Positions 8,609 through 16,731 of a stretch of DNA of 64,000 bases are shown piece by piece. Position 1 is the first letter of the stretch; every line of letters begins with the position of its first letter. Location: positions 77,883 through 141,882 of the forward strand of contig JBCCRM010000011.1 of the NCBI GenBank assembly GCA_039513195.1. The letters run 5' to 3'. A model generated the notes under the pieces. That model searched no databases and was not told the origin of the DNA. It saw only the letters and a list, made by a program, of their open reading frames with translations. Origin of the DNA: Thermohalobaculum sp039513195 (GTDB lineage Bacteria > Pseudomonadota > Alphaproteobacteria > Rhodobacterales > Rhodobacteraceae). The translations under genes were made by a program, and so were the position numbers.

Positions 8609-10714
8609 ATGCACGGACCCATCGCCGCCCAGCATCCCCTGGAGCCGCTGTTCCGACCCCGAGCCGTGGTGTTCGTCGGGGGCTCCAACCTGTCGGCGAC
8701 GCTGCGATATCACCGCGAGCAGGGGTTTGCCGGCGAGACCTGGGTCCTGAACGCGAAGTACCGTATGTTGGAGGGGTTTCCCTGTTTCCCCGCCGTCGAG
8801 GATCTGCCAGGCGCGCCGGATCTCGCCTTCCTGGCTATCCGCCGCGAGGCCGCCATCGATACCATCGCCGCCCTTCGACACCGGGGCTGCCGGGCGGTCG
8901 TTGCCATGACCGCGGGCTTTGCCGAGACGGGGGCGGAGGGCGCAGGTTTCCAGGCGCAGTTCCTGGAGGCCGTCGGCGACATGGCAGCGCTGGGGCCGAA
9001 CACGCTGGGCCTGATCAACTGCGTCGAGCCGATGGCGGCGATGATGGACCATCTGGGCGTCCGCCATACCGAGCGTGGGGTCGCCATCGTCAGCCAAGGT
9101 GGTGGGCTGATCTGCGACGCGGTCTTCGCCGACCGTGGGCTCGAGATGACGCATATGCTCGGCTGCGGGAACCAGGCAAAGACAACGGTGGCCGACTGCG
9201 TCGACTACTTGCTCGACCATCCGGGCGTCACGGCCGTGGGCCTGGCCTTCGAAGGGTTGCCCGATACGGGTGCGCTCCGCCGGGCAGCGGTCAAAGCTCT
9301 CCGCCTCGGCAAGCCCATCGTCGCCATGAAGTTCGGGCGCACGGATGCGGGGGCGCGGGCTGCGGCCTCCCACACCGCGTCAATGGCCGGCGAAGGAGCC
9401 GCCTGGCAGGCGCTGTTCGACCGGCTCGGCATTGTCAGCGTCACCGGCGTGTCGGAGTTTTTCGAGGTTCTGAAGCTGTTTCACTCCGGCCAGATCCCAA
9501 AGGGTCGGCGGGCACTGGTCACCGCGGCCTCCGGCGTCATGGGCGTGCTGCTGGCCGACCATCTCAGCGCCGCGGGGTTCGAGATGCCGCAGCCCTCGCC
9601 CGCAACCGTCGAGAGGCTGCGTTCCATCTTGCCCGGGATCGCGACACCCGGGAACCCGCAGGATATCACCATGGCCGCCTGGAACGACCGGGCCCGGCAG
9701 GCGGCGATCTATGACGCGCTGATGGCGGAGGGGTATGATATCGCGATGATGGTACAGAACTACCCGCGCGATGGTATGTGGGACATCGCTGAATACGCGG
9801 CGCAGTTGGAGGCGTTGGCCGAGGCCTGTAGGGGCCGCGATGTGGCGGCCATGCAGCTCGCGCCGCTGGTGGACTGCTATCCCGCCGCAGCGCGGGAAGA
9901 GACCGTGGCGCTGGGGCTCGCGCCGATGCAAGGGCTGTCGGAATGCCTGGTGGCGCTGGACCGCGCAGCTTGGTGGCGCGGTAGGCGAGAGACCCTGATT
10001 GCCGAAGCGGAGGCGTTGGGGCTGGATGCCCTGCCTGCGCCTGCCGCGCCCCGAAGGCTGGACGAGGCGGCGGCCAAGGCTCTGCTGGCAGCGGCCGGTC
10101 TACCCGTGCCGGCGGGCAGGTTGGTGGCCGCCGACGAGGCCGCCGCTGCCGCGGAGGCGATTGGGTTTCCGGTGGCTCTGAAGGCGGTGGATGCGCGGCT
10201 CCTCCACAAGACTGAAGCGGGGGCCGTGCGGCTTGGCTTGCGTTCGGCGGTGGAAGTCGCCGAGGCGGTCACTGTGATGCGCAAGACCATGGCGCGCAAG
10301 GTGCCGGGGATCCCGCTGAGCGACGTGCTGGTGGAGGCAATGGCAGCGGATGTGGTGGCAGAAGTGATGGCCTCGGTCCGCCACGACCCGTTCGTGGGCC
10401 CTGTGATGATGATCGCCGGTGGCGGGGTCGAGGCGGAGCTTTGGAACGACCATGCGGTGATCGCCTTTCCAGTGACGGAGGCCGAGGTCGAAACCGCCCT
10501 CGACAGCCTGAAGATCGCCGCCAAGCTCGTCGGGTGGCGAGGACGCCCTGCCGGAGACCGGGAGGCCCTGGTTGCAGCGCTGATGGCTCTGGCCCGCTTT
10601 GCGGAGGCGCAGGCCGGACGGCTGGAGGAGGTCGAGATCAACCCGATCTTGGTCGGGCAATCCGGTGTCTGCGCGGTCGATGCGGTTTTGAGCCTGGAGG
10701 TGGGCGATGGCTGA
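8609..10714 (+). CDS. NDP-forming acyl-CoA synthetase (acetate-CoA ligase family)
   Basis: 701 residues, a fused alpha-beta ADP/GDP-forming acyl-CoA synthetase. The N-terminal CoA-binding and succinyl-CoA-synthetase-like domains include PRAVVFVGGSNLSATLRY, the catalytic-loop motif ASHTASMAGEGAAWQA with the phosphohistidine, and PGNPQDIT. From about residue 480 an ATP-grasp domain follows (GFPVALKAVDARLLHKTEAG, VMMIAGGGVEAELW, LEEVEINPILV). It forms an acyl-CoA, acyl-phosphate and phosphohistidine being the family's intermediates. It overlaps the next gene by eight bases and heads the operon, so it probably activates the pathway's substrate, as AMP-forming CaiC does in enteric bacteria. Substrate is inferred. 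Confidence 0.88.
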   Translation: MHGPIAAQHPLEPLFRPRAVVFVGGSNLSATLRYHREQGFAGETWVLNAKYRMLEGFPCFPAVEDLPGAPDLAFLAIRREAAIDTIAALRHRGCRAVVAMTAGFAETGAEGAGFQAQFLEAVGDMAALGPNTLGLINCVEPMAAMMDHLGVRHTERGVAIVSQGGGLICDAVFADRGLEMTHMLGCGNQAKTTVADCVDYLLDHPGVTAVGLAFEGLPDTGALRRAAVKALRLGKPIVAMKFGRTDAGARAAASHTASMAGEGAAWQALFDRLGIVSVTGVSEFFEVLKLFHSGQIPKGRRALVTAASGVMGVLLADHLSAAGFEMPQPSPATVERLRSILPGIATPGNPQDITMAAWNDRARQAAIYDALMAEGYDIAMMVQNYPRDGMWDIAEYAAQLEALAEACRGRDVAAMQLAPLVDCYPAAAREETVALGLAPMQGLSECLVALDRAAWWRGRRETLIAEAEALGLDALPAPAAPRRLDEAAAKALLAAAGLPVPAGRLVAADEAAAAAEAIGFPVALKAVDARLLHKTEAGAVRLGLRSAVEVAEAVTVMRKTMARKVPGIPLSDVLVEAMAADVVAEVMASVRHDPFVGPVMMIAGGGVEAELWNDHAVIAFPVTEAEVETALDSLKIAAKLVGWRGRPAGDREALVAALMALARFAEAQAGRLEEVEINPILVGQSGVCAVDAVLSLEVGDG

Positions 10715-11864
10715 TCTCCGCCCCCTGCACGGGCTGAAAGTGGTCGATCTCAGCCGCAATGCGCCGGGCCCGCTAGCCACGATGCTGATGGCCGATTTCG
10801 GCGCGGAGGTGACCCAGGTCGTTCGCCCGGTGCAGCCGGGGTTTGAGCACTATTCGGGCGGTACGGCGGATGATCCCTACACCGCCATGCGATTTCAGCG
10901 CTATGACGCGGCGATGCGGGGCAAACGATCCGTCGCCCTCGATCTGAAAACCGAGCAGGGGCGGGAGGCGGTGCTGCGCCTGACCGACCGCGCCGATGTG
11001 TTCGTCGAGGAGATGCGGCCCGGCAAGGCTGCGAAGCTGGGCTTGGGCTATAAGGCTCTCGCGGCTCGGAACCCGGGGCTGATCTATTGCTCGATCTCAG
11101 GCTTTGGACAGACCGGGCCGCTGCGAGACGCCCCAGGGCATGACCTGACCTATTTGGCGCTCTCCGGCGCGTTGAGCCTGATCCGGGATGAGGCCGACCG
11201 GCCGGTCAACCCGCAGAACATTTTGGCTGATAATGGTGCGGGCAGCATGATGGCCCTGGTCGGCGTGTTGTTGGCCTTGATCGCCCGGGCGCGCACCGGG
11301 CGGGGGCAGCATGTCGATGTGTCGATCACCGATGCGACCCTGGTCTTGATGACGGATTTGATCTCCACCGCGCTCGGCGGTGGCCATGATCCGGAGGGGT
11401 GGCGTGGTAGGTACACCGGTGAGGCGCCGCATTTCCGGCCCTATCGCTGCGCCTGTGGCGGTTGGCTGACTGTGGCGGCCCTTGAGACTGTCTTTGCCGA
11501 GCGGTTCTTTGCCGTGCTGGGTCGGGCCGATCTGGCGGAGGCACTTGCGGATCGGGGGCGCTGGCCTTGGATCCGGGCGGAGCTGGAGGCTGCGTTTGCG
11601 GCTAGATCCCGCGACGAGTGGATCGCGGCATTTGAGGGACAGGAGGCCTGTGTCGCGCCCATGCTGAGCCTTGCGGAGGCAGCGGCGCATCCGCAGACCC
11701 GAGCCCGAGAGATGGTTGTCGAAACAGACGGCATCCGTCAGGTCGGCATCGCCCCGAAGCTCTCCGCAACGCCCGGCGGCATATCCGCCCCGCCGCGCCG
11801 GCTGGGCGAGGACACCGCCGCGGTGCTCGCGGAGCTCGGCCTTTCCGAAAGAGCAGCGCCGTGA
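10707..11864 (+). CDS. CaiB/BaiF-family (class III) CoA-transferase
   Basis: 385 residues. Family III CoA-transferase fold: LKVVDLSRNAPGPLATMLMA at the N-terminus, SGFGQTGPLRDAPGHDLTY in the middle and the catalytic Asp (about residue 175) in LADNGAGSMMALVG. Members move CoA between carboxylic acids (formyl-CoA, crotonobetainyl-CoA/carnitine) or racemise alpha-methylacyl-CoA; this one is a little short and could be either. In context a crotonobetainyl/carnitinyl-CoA transferase is the best guess. GGAGG precedes the start, which overlaps the ligase gene by eight bases; its stop overlaps the next gene's GTG by four, so translation is probably coupled. Confidence 0.85.
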   Translation: MADLRPLHGLKVVDLSRNAPGPLATMLMADFGAEVTQVVRPVQPGFEHYSGGTADDPYTAMRFQRYDAAMRGKRSVALDLKTEQGREAVLRLTDRADVFVEEMRPGKAAKLGLGYKALAARNPGLIYCSISGFGQTGPLRDAPGHDLTYLALSGALSLIRDEADRPVNPQNILADNGAGSMMALVGVLLALIARARTGRGQHVDVSITDATLVLMTDLISTALGGGHDPEGWRGRYTGEAPHFRPYRCACGGWLTVAALETVFAERFFAVLGRADLAEALADRGRWPWIRAELEAAFAARSRDEWIAAFEGQEACVAPMLSLAEAAAHPQTRAREMVVETDGIRQVGIAPKLSATPGGISAPPRRLGEDTAAVLAELGLSERAAP

Positions 11865-12688
11865 CGGAGACCCCCTATCGCCACCTGCTCTACGAGGTCG
11901 ATGCCGAGCGTGTCTGTTGGCTGACGCTAAACCGGCCGGAGAAGCTGAACGCCATGAACCTCGCCCTGATCGCCGAGCTGGAGGCGGGGCTTTGGCGCGC
12001 AGAGCGCGACCAGGCGGTGAATGTCGTGGTGATCCGCGGCGCGGGACGGGGGTTCTGCGCGGGCCACGATCTGGACGAGGACGCCGCAGAGGACCGCTCC
12101 TCGATCTACGACTATCGACTGCATTACATCCGGCAGTTCGAGAGCTTCACGACGCCCTGGAGGATCTCGAAGCCGGTGATCGCGGCGGTCCATCGCCACG
12201 CAATCGGTAAGGGGTTCGAGCTGTCGCTCTGCTGCGATGTCACGCTGGTCACCGAGGACACCATGCTTGGCTATAACGAGGTGCGGTACGGCGTCTCTGG
12301 CCATTGCATGTTTCTGCCCTGGTTGGTGGGGATGAAGGCGGCGAAGGATTTGCTGCTGACCGGGCGGGAGGTTTCGGCCGAGGAGGCGAAAGCCATGGGG
12401 TTGGTGACCGACGTCGTCGTGCCAGGGGCGTTCGAGGCGGCGGTGCGGAAGAAGGCCACGTTGATGGCGCGCCTGCCGCGGGAGATGCAGCGGATGCATA
12501 AGATGTATTTGAACCGGGTCTATGAGATGCAGGGGATGCGCAGCGCAGTGGACTACTACCTCGAACAGGTGGCGATCATGGGTGCCCAGCCGGTGCCGGA
12601 ATACGCTGCGTTCTCTCGCATAACCGCCGAGCGGGGACTGAAGGCCGCACTGGCCGAGGCTCAGGCGCGCTATGCGGGGTTGGACTGA
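11861..12688 (+). CDS. enoyl-CoA hydratase/isomerase family protein
   Basis: 275 residues of crotonase fold. WLTLNRPEKLNAMNLALI opens the domain, GRGFCAGHDLDEDAAE forms the first oxyanion-hole segment, and the two usual catalytic Glu positions are kept in IGKGFELSLCCD and GYNEVRYGV. The GTG start overlaps the stop of the CoA-transferase gene. It would hydrate or isomerise an enoyl-CoA in the same pathway. A second, clearly CaiD-like crotonase lies 2.6 kb downstream, so the two probably act on different intermediates. The long C-terminal part (YYLEQVAIMGAQPVPEYAAF) is larger than in CaiD. Confidence 0.88.
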   Translation: MTETPYRHLLYEVDAERVCWLTLNRPEKLNAMNLALIAELEAGLWRAERDQAVNVVVIRGAGRGFCAGHDLDEDAAEDRSSIYDYRLHYIRQFESFTTPWRISKPVIAAVHRHAIGKGFELSLCCDVTLVTEDTMLGYNEVRYGVSGHCMFLPWLVGMKAAKDLLLTGREVSAEEAKAMGLVTDVVVPGAFEAAVRKKATLMARLPREMQRMHKMYLNRVYEMQGMRSAVDYYLEQVAIMGAQPVPEYAAFSRITAERGLKAALAEAQARYAGLD

Positions 12689-12706
12689 TGGCAGGGCGTT
12701 CGTGCC

Positions 12707-12789
12707 GGCGCGGTCCGGGCCCCACCCACCCCACCGAAGTGGTCCCCCGGTCGGACCGGTTGGGCCGCCCCCAAGGCCCGGCCCGCGCC
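12707..12789. repeat. intergenic hairpin with CCCACCC tract, copy 1
   Basis: Arms 12707-12721 (GGCGCGGTCCGGGCC) and 12775-12789 (GGCCCGGCCCGCGCC) pair with one mismatch. The loop starts with CCCACCCACCCC. It sits between the first crotonase and the acyl-CoA dehydrogenase inside the operon. Related hairpins occur at 15202, 16613, 41193 and 41294. Confidence 0.6.
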
Positions 12790-12862
12790 AGCCTGCCCGA
12801 CCGCTGCGACGGCAGGCCCTTTCGCCGCTTTGCCACCAATGATGCCGCCCGATGAGGACGCC

Positions 12863-14026
12863 ATGGATTTCGCCCTGACCGACGAGCAAGAGATGCTCTA
12901 CGAGACCACCAAGACCTTTTGCGAGCGGGAGCTGATCCCCCATGAGCATCTGCTGGAGAAGACTGGCGAACTGCCCCGTGAGCTGGAGCTTGAAATTCGC
13001 CAGAAGGGGATCGAGATCGGCCTTCACGCCTGCAATATGCCGGAGGCGGTGGGGGGCGCGGGCCTCGACGCGGTGTCGTTCACTTTGGTCGAACGGGGTC
13101 TCGGCCGCGCCTCACTCGCCCTGGCAGAATGCGTGCGCCGGCCGGCGAATGTCCTCGCCGCCTGCAAGGGCCAGCAGGTCGCCCATTTCCTGCGCCCGGT
13201 GATGGAGGGCACGAAGCGCGACTGTATCGCCATGACCGAGCCAGAAGCGGGGTCAGATCTGAAAGGCATGAAGACCCGCGCGATCCCAGATCGCGATGAC
13301 TGGATTGTCAATGGCACCAAGCATTTCACATCGAATGCTCAGATATCGGATTTTGTCGTTCTCTTCGCCGCGACCGGCGAGGAGGAAACCGCGAAGGGCC
13401 TCAGGAAGCGGATTTCATGCTTTCTGGTCGATCTCGACCAGCCGGGCGTGGAGGTCGCGAAGGGCTACGACCATGTCGGCCATCGCGGCTATTACAACAA
13501 TATCATTCGGTTCGAGGATGCCCGTATCGGCGACTGGCAGATGGTGGGCGAGGAGGGCCGCGGCTTCGAGGTCGTGAACGAATGGCTCGGCCCGGGGAGG
13601 TTGACCGTCGCGGCGACCTGCCAGGCGCGGGCGGAGCGGGCCTTCGACGTGGCGCTCGACTGGGCTGCGAGCCGCGAGCAATTCGGCCAGAAGATCGGCA
13701 AGTTCCAGGGGATCTCCTTCCCGCTGGCGGACATGGCGACGGATCTGCGGCTCGGCGAGTTGATCCTGATGAACACTGCCTGGCGTGTGGATCAGGGCCT
13801 GCCGACGTCGGCGGCGGATTGCGCGATGGCGAAGGTCTTCTGCTCGGAGATGCTGGGCCGGGTCGTGGACCAGGCGATCCAGACCTGCGGCGGCATGGGG
13901 TTGATGGCCGATCTGCCCTTGGAGCGGATCTGGCGCGATGCCCGGGTCGAGCGGATCTGGGAGGGAACGTCGGAGATCCAGCGCCATATCATCAGCCGTT
14001 CGCTGTTGCGGCCACTCGGGGCTTAA
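12863..14026 (+). CDS. acyl-CoA dehydrogenase, CaiA-like
   Basis: 387 residues. The start at 12863 (MDFALTDEQEMLYETTKTFC) is typical for the family and has GAGGA just upstream; an upstream TTG at 12830 would add eleven unconserved residues. The three ACAD regions are complete: helical N-terminus, beta domain with AMTEPEAGSDLKGMKTRA and SNAQISDFV, and C-terminal helices with QTCGGMGLMADLPLERIWRD and WEGTSEIQR, the Glu being the usual catalytic base. It binds FAD and oxidises, or with an ETF partner reduces, an acyl-CoA. In a CaiB/CaiD context it resembles crotonobetainyl-CoA reductase CaiA. No etf genes are in the window. Confidence 0.9.
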   Translation: MDFALTDEQEMLYETTKTFCERELIPHEHLLEKTGELPRELELEIRQKGIEIGLHACNMPEAVGGAGLDAVSFTLVERGLGRASLALAECVRRPANVLAACKGQQVAHFLRPVMEGTKRDCIAMTEPEAGSDLKGMKTRAIPDRDDWIVNGTKHFTSNAQISDFVVLFAATGEEETAKGLRKRISCFLVDLDQPGVEVAKGYDHVGHRGYYNNIIRFEDARIGDWQMVGEEGRGFEVVNEWLGPGRLTVAATCQARAERAFDVALDWAASREQFGQKIGKFQGISFPLADMATDLRLGELILMNTAWRVDQGLPTSAADCAMAKVFCSEMLGRVVDQAIQTCGGMGLMADLPLERIWRDARVERIWEGTSEIQRHIISRSLLRPLGA

Positions 14027-14028
14027 CG

Positions 14029-15150
14029 ATGATCCCGGACCGAATGACGGCGGTGGTTCTGACCGGCCATGGCGGCCTCGACCGGCTAGAACTGCGCCAT
14101 GACGTGCCGGTGCCCGAACCCGCCGCGGATGAGGTGCTGATCCGGGTGGCGGCCGCGGGCATCAACAACACCGACATCAACACCCGGATCGGTTGGTACA
14201 ACAAGGACGTCACCGGCGGCACCACGGCCGAGGGCGGCGAAGCCGGTATGGGTGTAAGCGAGGCCGGCATGGGCGATTGGACCGGCGGGCTTGCGTTTCC
14301 TCGGATCCAGGGGGCCGATTGCGTGGGCCGGATCGTTGCGGTGGGTTCGGCGGTCGACACCGCGCGGATTGGCGAGCGAGTGCTTTGCAACCCCTATTAC
14401 GCCGATGCGGACGACCCGGACGGGCTCGCGACGGCGGGGTTCTTGGGCGCCGAGCGCGATGGTGCCTTTGCGCAATTCACCGCCATGCCGGCGCGGAATG
14501 TCTTTGCTCTGCCGGAGGATTTGGCGGTCGGAGATGTCGATCTCGCGACGCTGCCCTGCTCCGGCGGGACGGCGATGAATATGCTGACCGTTGCCGGTGC
14601 GACGCAGGGCGATCTGACGCTGGTCACCGGGGCATCCGGCGGGGTGGGGAGCTATCTGGTGCAGATCCTGAGGGCGCTCGGAGCCGAGGTGGTCGCGGTC
14701 TCCGGCCCGTCGAAGGCGGATCAGGTGCGCGGCTTGGGCGCCGACCATGTAGTTGACCGGGGCGCGCCGGATCTCGCCGCGGCCGTGCAGGCCGCCACCG
14801 GCGGACGGGCGGTTACGCTCGCCGCCGATGTCGTGGGCGGGGACGGGTTCGGCACCTGCCTGGCCCTGCTGGATCGGGGCGGACGCTATGTGACCGCAGG
14901 GGCGATTGCCGGGCCGATGGTCACCCTGGATATGCGCACGCTGTATCTGAAGGACCTATCCCTCTTCGGCTCGACGGTGTTCCGGAAGGGCAGTTTCGCG
15001 CGGCTCTTGGAGCTGGTCAGGGCGGGTAAGGTCCGCCCCTTCGCCGCAAAGACTTGGCCTTTGGCCGAGATCCGCGAGGCGCAGACCGCCTTTCTCGAGA
15101 AGAGCCATGTGGGCAGTTTGGTGCTGATCCCGCCGGAACCGAGCGCATGA
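14029..15150 (+). CDS. NADPH:quinone oxidoreductase-like MDR dehydrogenase
   Basis: 373 residues of medium-chain dehydrogenase/reductase fold. An N-terminal GroES-like domain (VLIRVAAAGINNTDINTRIG), then the coenzyme domain with TLVTGASGGVGSYLVQILRA, the NADP-type glycine loop. The catalytic-zinc Cys/His pattern of alcohol dehydrogenases is absent, as in zeta-crystallin/QOR members. A Gly-rich insert of about 30 residues (TGGTTAEGGEAGMGVSEAGM) lies between the substrate loop and RIQGADCVGRIV. It starts two bases after the dehydrogenase stop, with little Shine-Dalgarno signal (ATG at 14044 is possible), so it is probably translated by coupling. Substrate unknown; an enoyl- or carbonyl-reductase step in the same pathway is plausible. 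Confidence 0.85.
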   Translation: MIPDRMTAVVLTGHGGLDRLELRHDVPVPEPAADEVLIRVAAAGINNTDINTRIGWYNKDVTGGTTAEGGEAGMGVSEAGMGDWTGGLAFPRIQGADCVGRIVAVGSAVDTARIGERVLCNPYYADADDPDGLATAGFLGAERDGAFAQFTAMPARNVFALPEDLAVGDVDLATLPCSGGTAMNMLTVAGATQGDLTLVTGASGGVGSYLVQILRALGAEVVAVSGPSKADQVRGLGADHVVDRGAPDLAAAVQAATGGRAVTLAADVVGGDGFGTCLALLDRGGRYVTAGAIAGPMVTLDMRTLYLKDLSLFGSTVFRKGSFARLLELVRAGKVRPFAAKTWPLAEIREAQTAFLEKSHVGSLVLIPPEPSA

Positions 15151-15201
15151 GAGGTCTTTTGCAGGCCGGGTGCGCCATATCGGCCGTGACTGGACGTGAG
15201 C

Positions 15202-15288
15202 ACGGCGCGGCCCAAGGCCCACCCACCCACCGAACCGCGGCGCATCCTGCCGAGGACAGCGCAGCCCCCATGCCTTGGGCCGCGCCGT
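15202..15288. repeat. intergenic hairpin with CCCACCC tract, copy 2
   Basis: Perfect 17-base inverted repeat: ACGGCGCGGCCCAAGGC at 15202-15218 and its complement at 15272-15288. The 53-base loop begins CCACCCACCCACCG. It lies between the oxidoreductase and caiD genes, which read in the same direction, so it would form in the operon mRNA. Confidence 0.7.
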
Positions 15289-15319
15289 TTGGGCGGCAAA
15301 CGAAGGGGAGAGACGGCGC

Positions 15320-16105
15320 ATGATCGACCCGGTGCGAAGCGAGAGGCGGGGCAGGGTGCTGGAGATCACCCTGGACCGACCGAAGGCGAATGCCATCGAT
15401 GCGGCGACGAGCCGGGCACTCGGCGCGGCGTTCCTGGCGCTGGCCAAGGATGATGGCCTTTCGGTCGCCATCGTCACCGGCGGCGGCGAGCGTTTCTTCT
15501 CTGCCGGTTGGGACCTGAAAGCCGCCGCGGCAGGCGAGGCCCCGGATGCCGATCAAGGCGTCGGAGGCTTCGCCGGGCTGACCGAATATTGGGGCTTGAA
15601 GAAACCGGTGATCGCTGCGGTCAATGGCATGGCGCTCGGCGGTGGGTTCGAGTTGGCGCTCTCCGCCGATCTGATCGTCGCCGCAGATCATGCGGAGTTC
15701 GCTTTACCCGAGGCGACCATCGGCCTGATCGCGGACAGCGGCGGGGTGATCAGGCTGCCCCGTTGCCTGCCGCGGGCGGTGGCGATGGAGATGCTGTTCA
15801 CCGGCCGTAGGGCCGGGGCGGAGGAACTGGCCCGTTGGGGTGTGGTCAACGAAGTCGTGGCGCCGGCCGATCTAATGGGCGCAGCCCGTGTGCTCGCCGA
15901 GCGGGTCGCGGCCGCCGCCCCCTTGTCGCTGCAGGCGATCAAAGAAATCGACCGGGCGACCGAGGGACACGGGGTCGAGGCCGCCTTCGCCGCAATGCGG
16001 GGCGGGGACCTGCCGGTTTATCGACAAGTATACGCCTCGGCCGACGCGGCGGAGGGTGTCGCGGCGCTCGCCGAAAAGCGCGCACCCAAGTGGCAGGGGC
16101 GCTGA
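15320..16105 (+). CDS. caiD: carnitinyl-CoA dehydratase
   Basis: 261 residues, the length of E. coli CaiD. It closely follows CaiD: DRPKANAIDAATSRALG, ERFFSAGWDLKAAAAGEAPD, GGFAGLTEYWGLKKPVIAAV, GGGFELALSADLIVAAD, ALPEATIGLIADSGGV and the end AEKRAPKWQGR. CaiD interconverts L-carnitinyl-CoA and crotonobetainyl-CoA. The two crotonase Glu positions (GGFE, LPEATIG) are present. AAGGGGAG lies nine bases before the ATG; the upstream in-frame codons are not conserved. This is the strongest evidence that the operon handles carnitine or a close betaine. Confidence 0.9.
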   Translation: MIDPVRSERRGRVLEITLDRPKANAIDAATSRALGAAFLALAKDDGLSVAIVTGGGERFFSAGWDLKAAAAGEAPDADQGVGGFAGLTEYWGLKKPVIAAVNGMALGGGFELALSADLIVAADHAEFALPEATIGLIADSGGVIRLPRCLPRAVAMEMLFTGRRAGAEELARWGVVNEVVAPADLMGAARVLAERVAAAAPLSLQAIKEIDRATEGHGVEAAFAAMRGGDLPVYRQVYASADAAEGVAALAEKRAPKWQGR

Positions 16106-16107
16106 GA

Positions 16108-16602
16108 ATGCACTGGACCGAGCCGGTGCCCGCGCCGCTGACGCTCTTCGAGACCCGGGTAAAGCCCGAATGGATCGATGAGTTCGAGCATATGAATGTC
16201 GCTCACTACATCACTGTTTGCGACCAGGCCAATTGGGGGTTTTGGAACCTCGTCAACGCGCCCGACGGGATGGAGGCGCGGGCGGGTCATGAATATGTGA
16301 TCGTGGAGAACCACGTTCATTACCTCGACGAGCTGCCGCTCGGCGCGGCGATCCGGGTGACGACGCAGCTCCTCGACCATGATGACAAGCGATACATCCT
16401 GTTCCACCGCGTCTGGCGGGAGAGCGACGGCGCGCTCTCGGCCACGAACGAGGTGAAATGCCTCGGCTTCAACCTCCGGGAGCGGCGGATTGAAAGATGG
16501 GCGCCACGGGTGGTCGCACGGCTCGACGCTGCCGCGGCGGCTCATCTGCCTCTCGGCCAACCGGATCAGGCGGGCCAAGGCATCGCGCTGAAGAAGCGAT
16601 GA
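16108..16602 (+). CDS. hotdog-fold acyl-CoA thioesterase
   Basis: 164 residues of 4HBT/hotdog type. The helix region EWIDEFEHMNVAHYITVCDQ carries the HMN..Y pattern of 4-hydroxybenzoyl-CoA-thioesterase-like enzymes; ENHVHYLDELPLGAAIRVTT and SATNEVKCLGFN are the central strands. The start lies two bases after the caiD stop. In Pseudomonas carnitine catabolism a thioesterase of this class (CdhB) acts on betainyl-CoA, so release of a betaine from its CoA ester is a reasonable inference. Confidence 0.82.
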   Translation: MHWTEPVPAPLTLFETRVKPEWIDEFEHMNVAHYITVCDQANWGFWNLVNAPDGMEARAGHEYVIVENHVHYLDELPLGAAIRVTTQLLDHDDKRYILFHRVWRESDGALSATNEVKCLGFNLRERRIERWAPRVVARLDAAAAAHLPLGQPDQAGQGIALKKR

Positions 16603-16612
16603 GGGACGGTGA

Positions 16613-16716
16613 GGCCCGGCGCGGTGCGGCCCGAGGGTTGGGGGCTTCCCCGCCGGTTCGACCGGGCGCCGGTCGTCGGTGGGTGGGCGGGCCCTCGGGC
16701 CGCACCGCGCCGGGCC
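16613..16716. repeat. intergenic hairpin with GGGTGGG tract, copy 3 (23-base perfect arms)
   Basis: Left arm 16613-16635 and right arm 16694-16716 are perfect complements over 23 bases (GGCCCGGCGCGGTGCGGCCC begins the left arm). The 58-base loop contains GGTGGGTGGGCGG. It fills most of the gap between the thioesterase and enolase-superfamily genes, which are co-directional. The arm core GGCGCGG is shared with copies 1 and 2. Confidence 0.75.
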
Positions 16717-16731
16717 GGGCCTGAGCCTCCC

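Noticed and set aside
13417..14028. N-terminal extension of the quinone-oxidoreductase-like protein
   Set aside because: The open frame upstream of 14029 overlaps the acyl-CoA dehydrogenase gene and reads Arg/Gly-rich noise.
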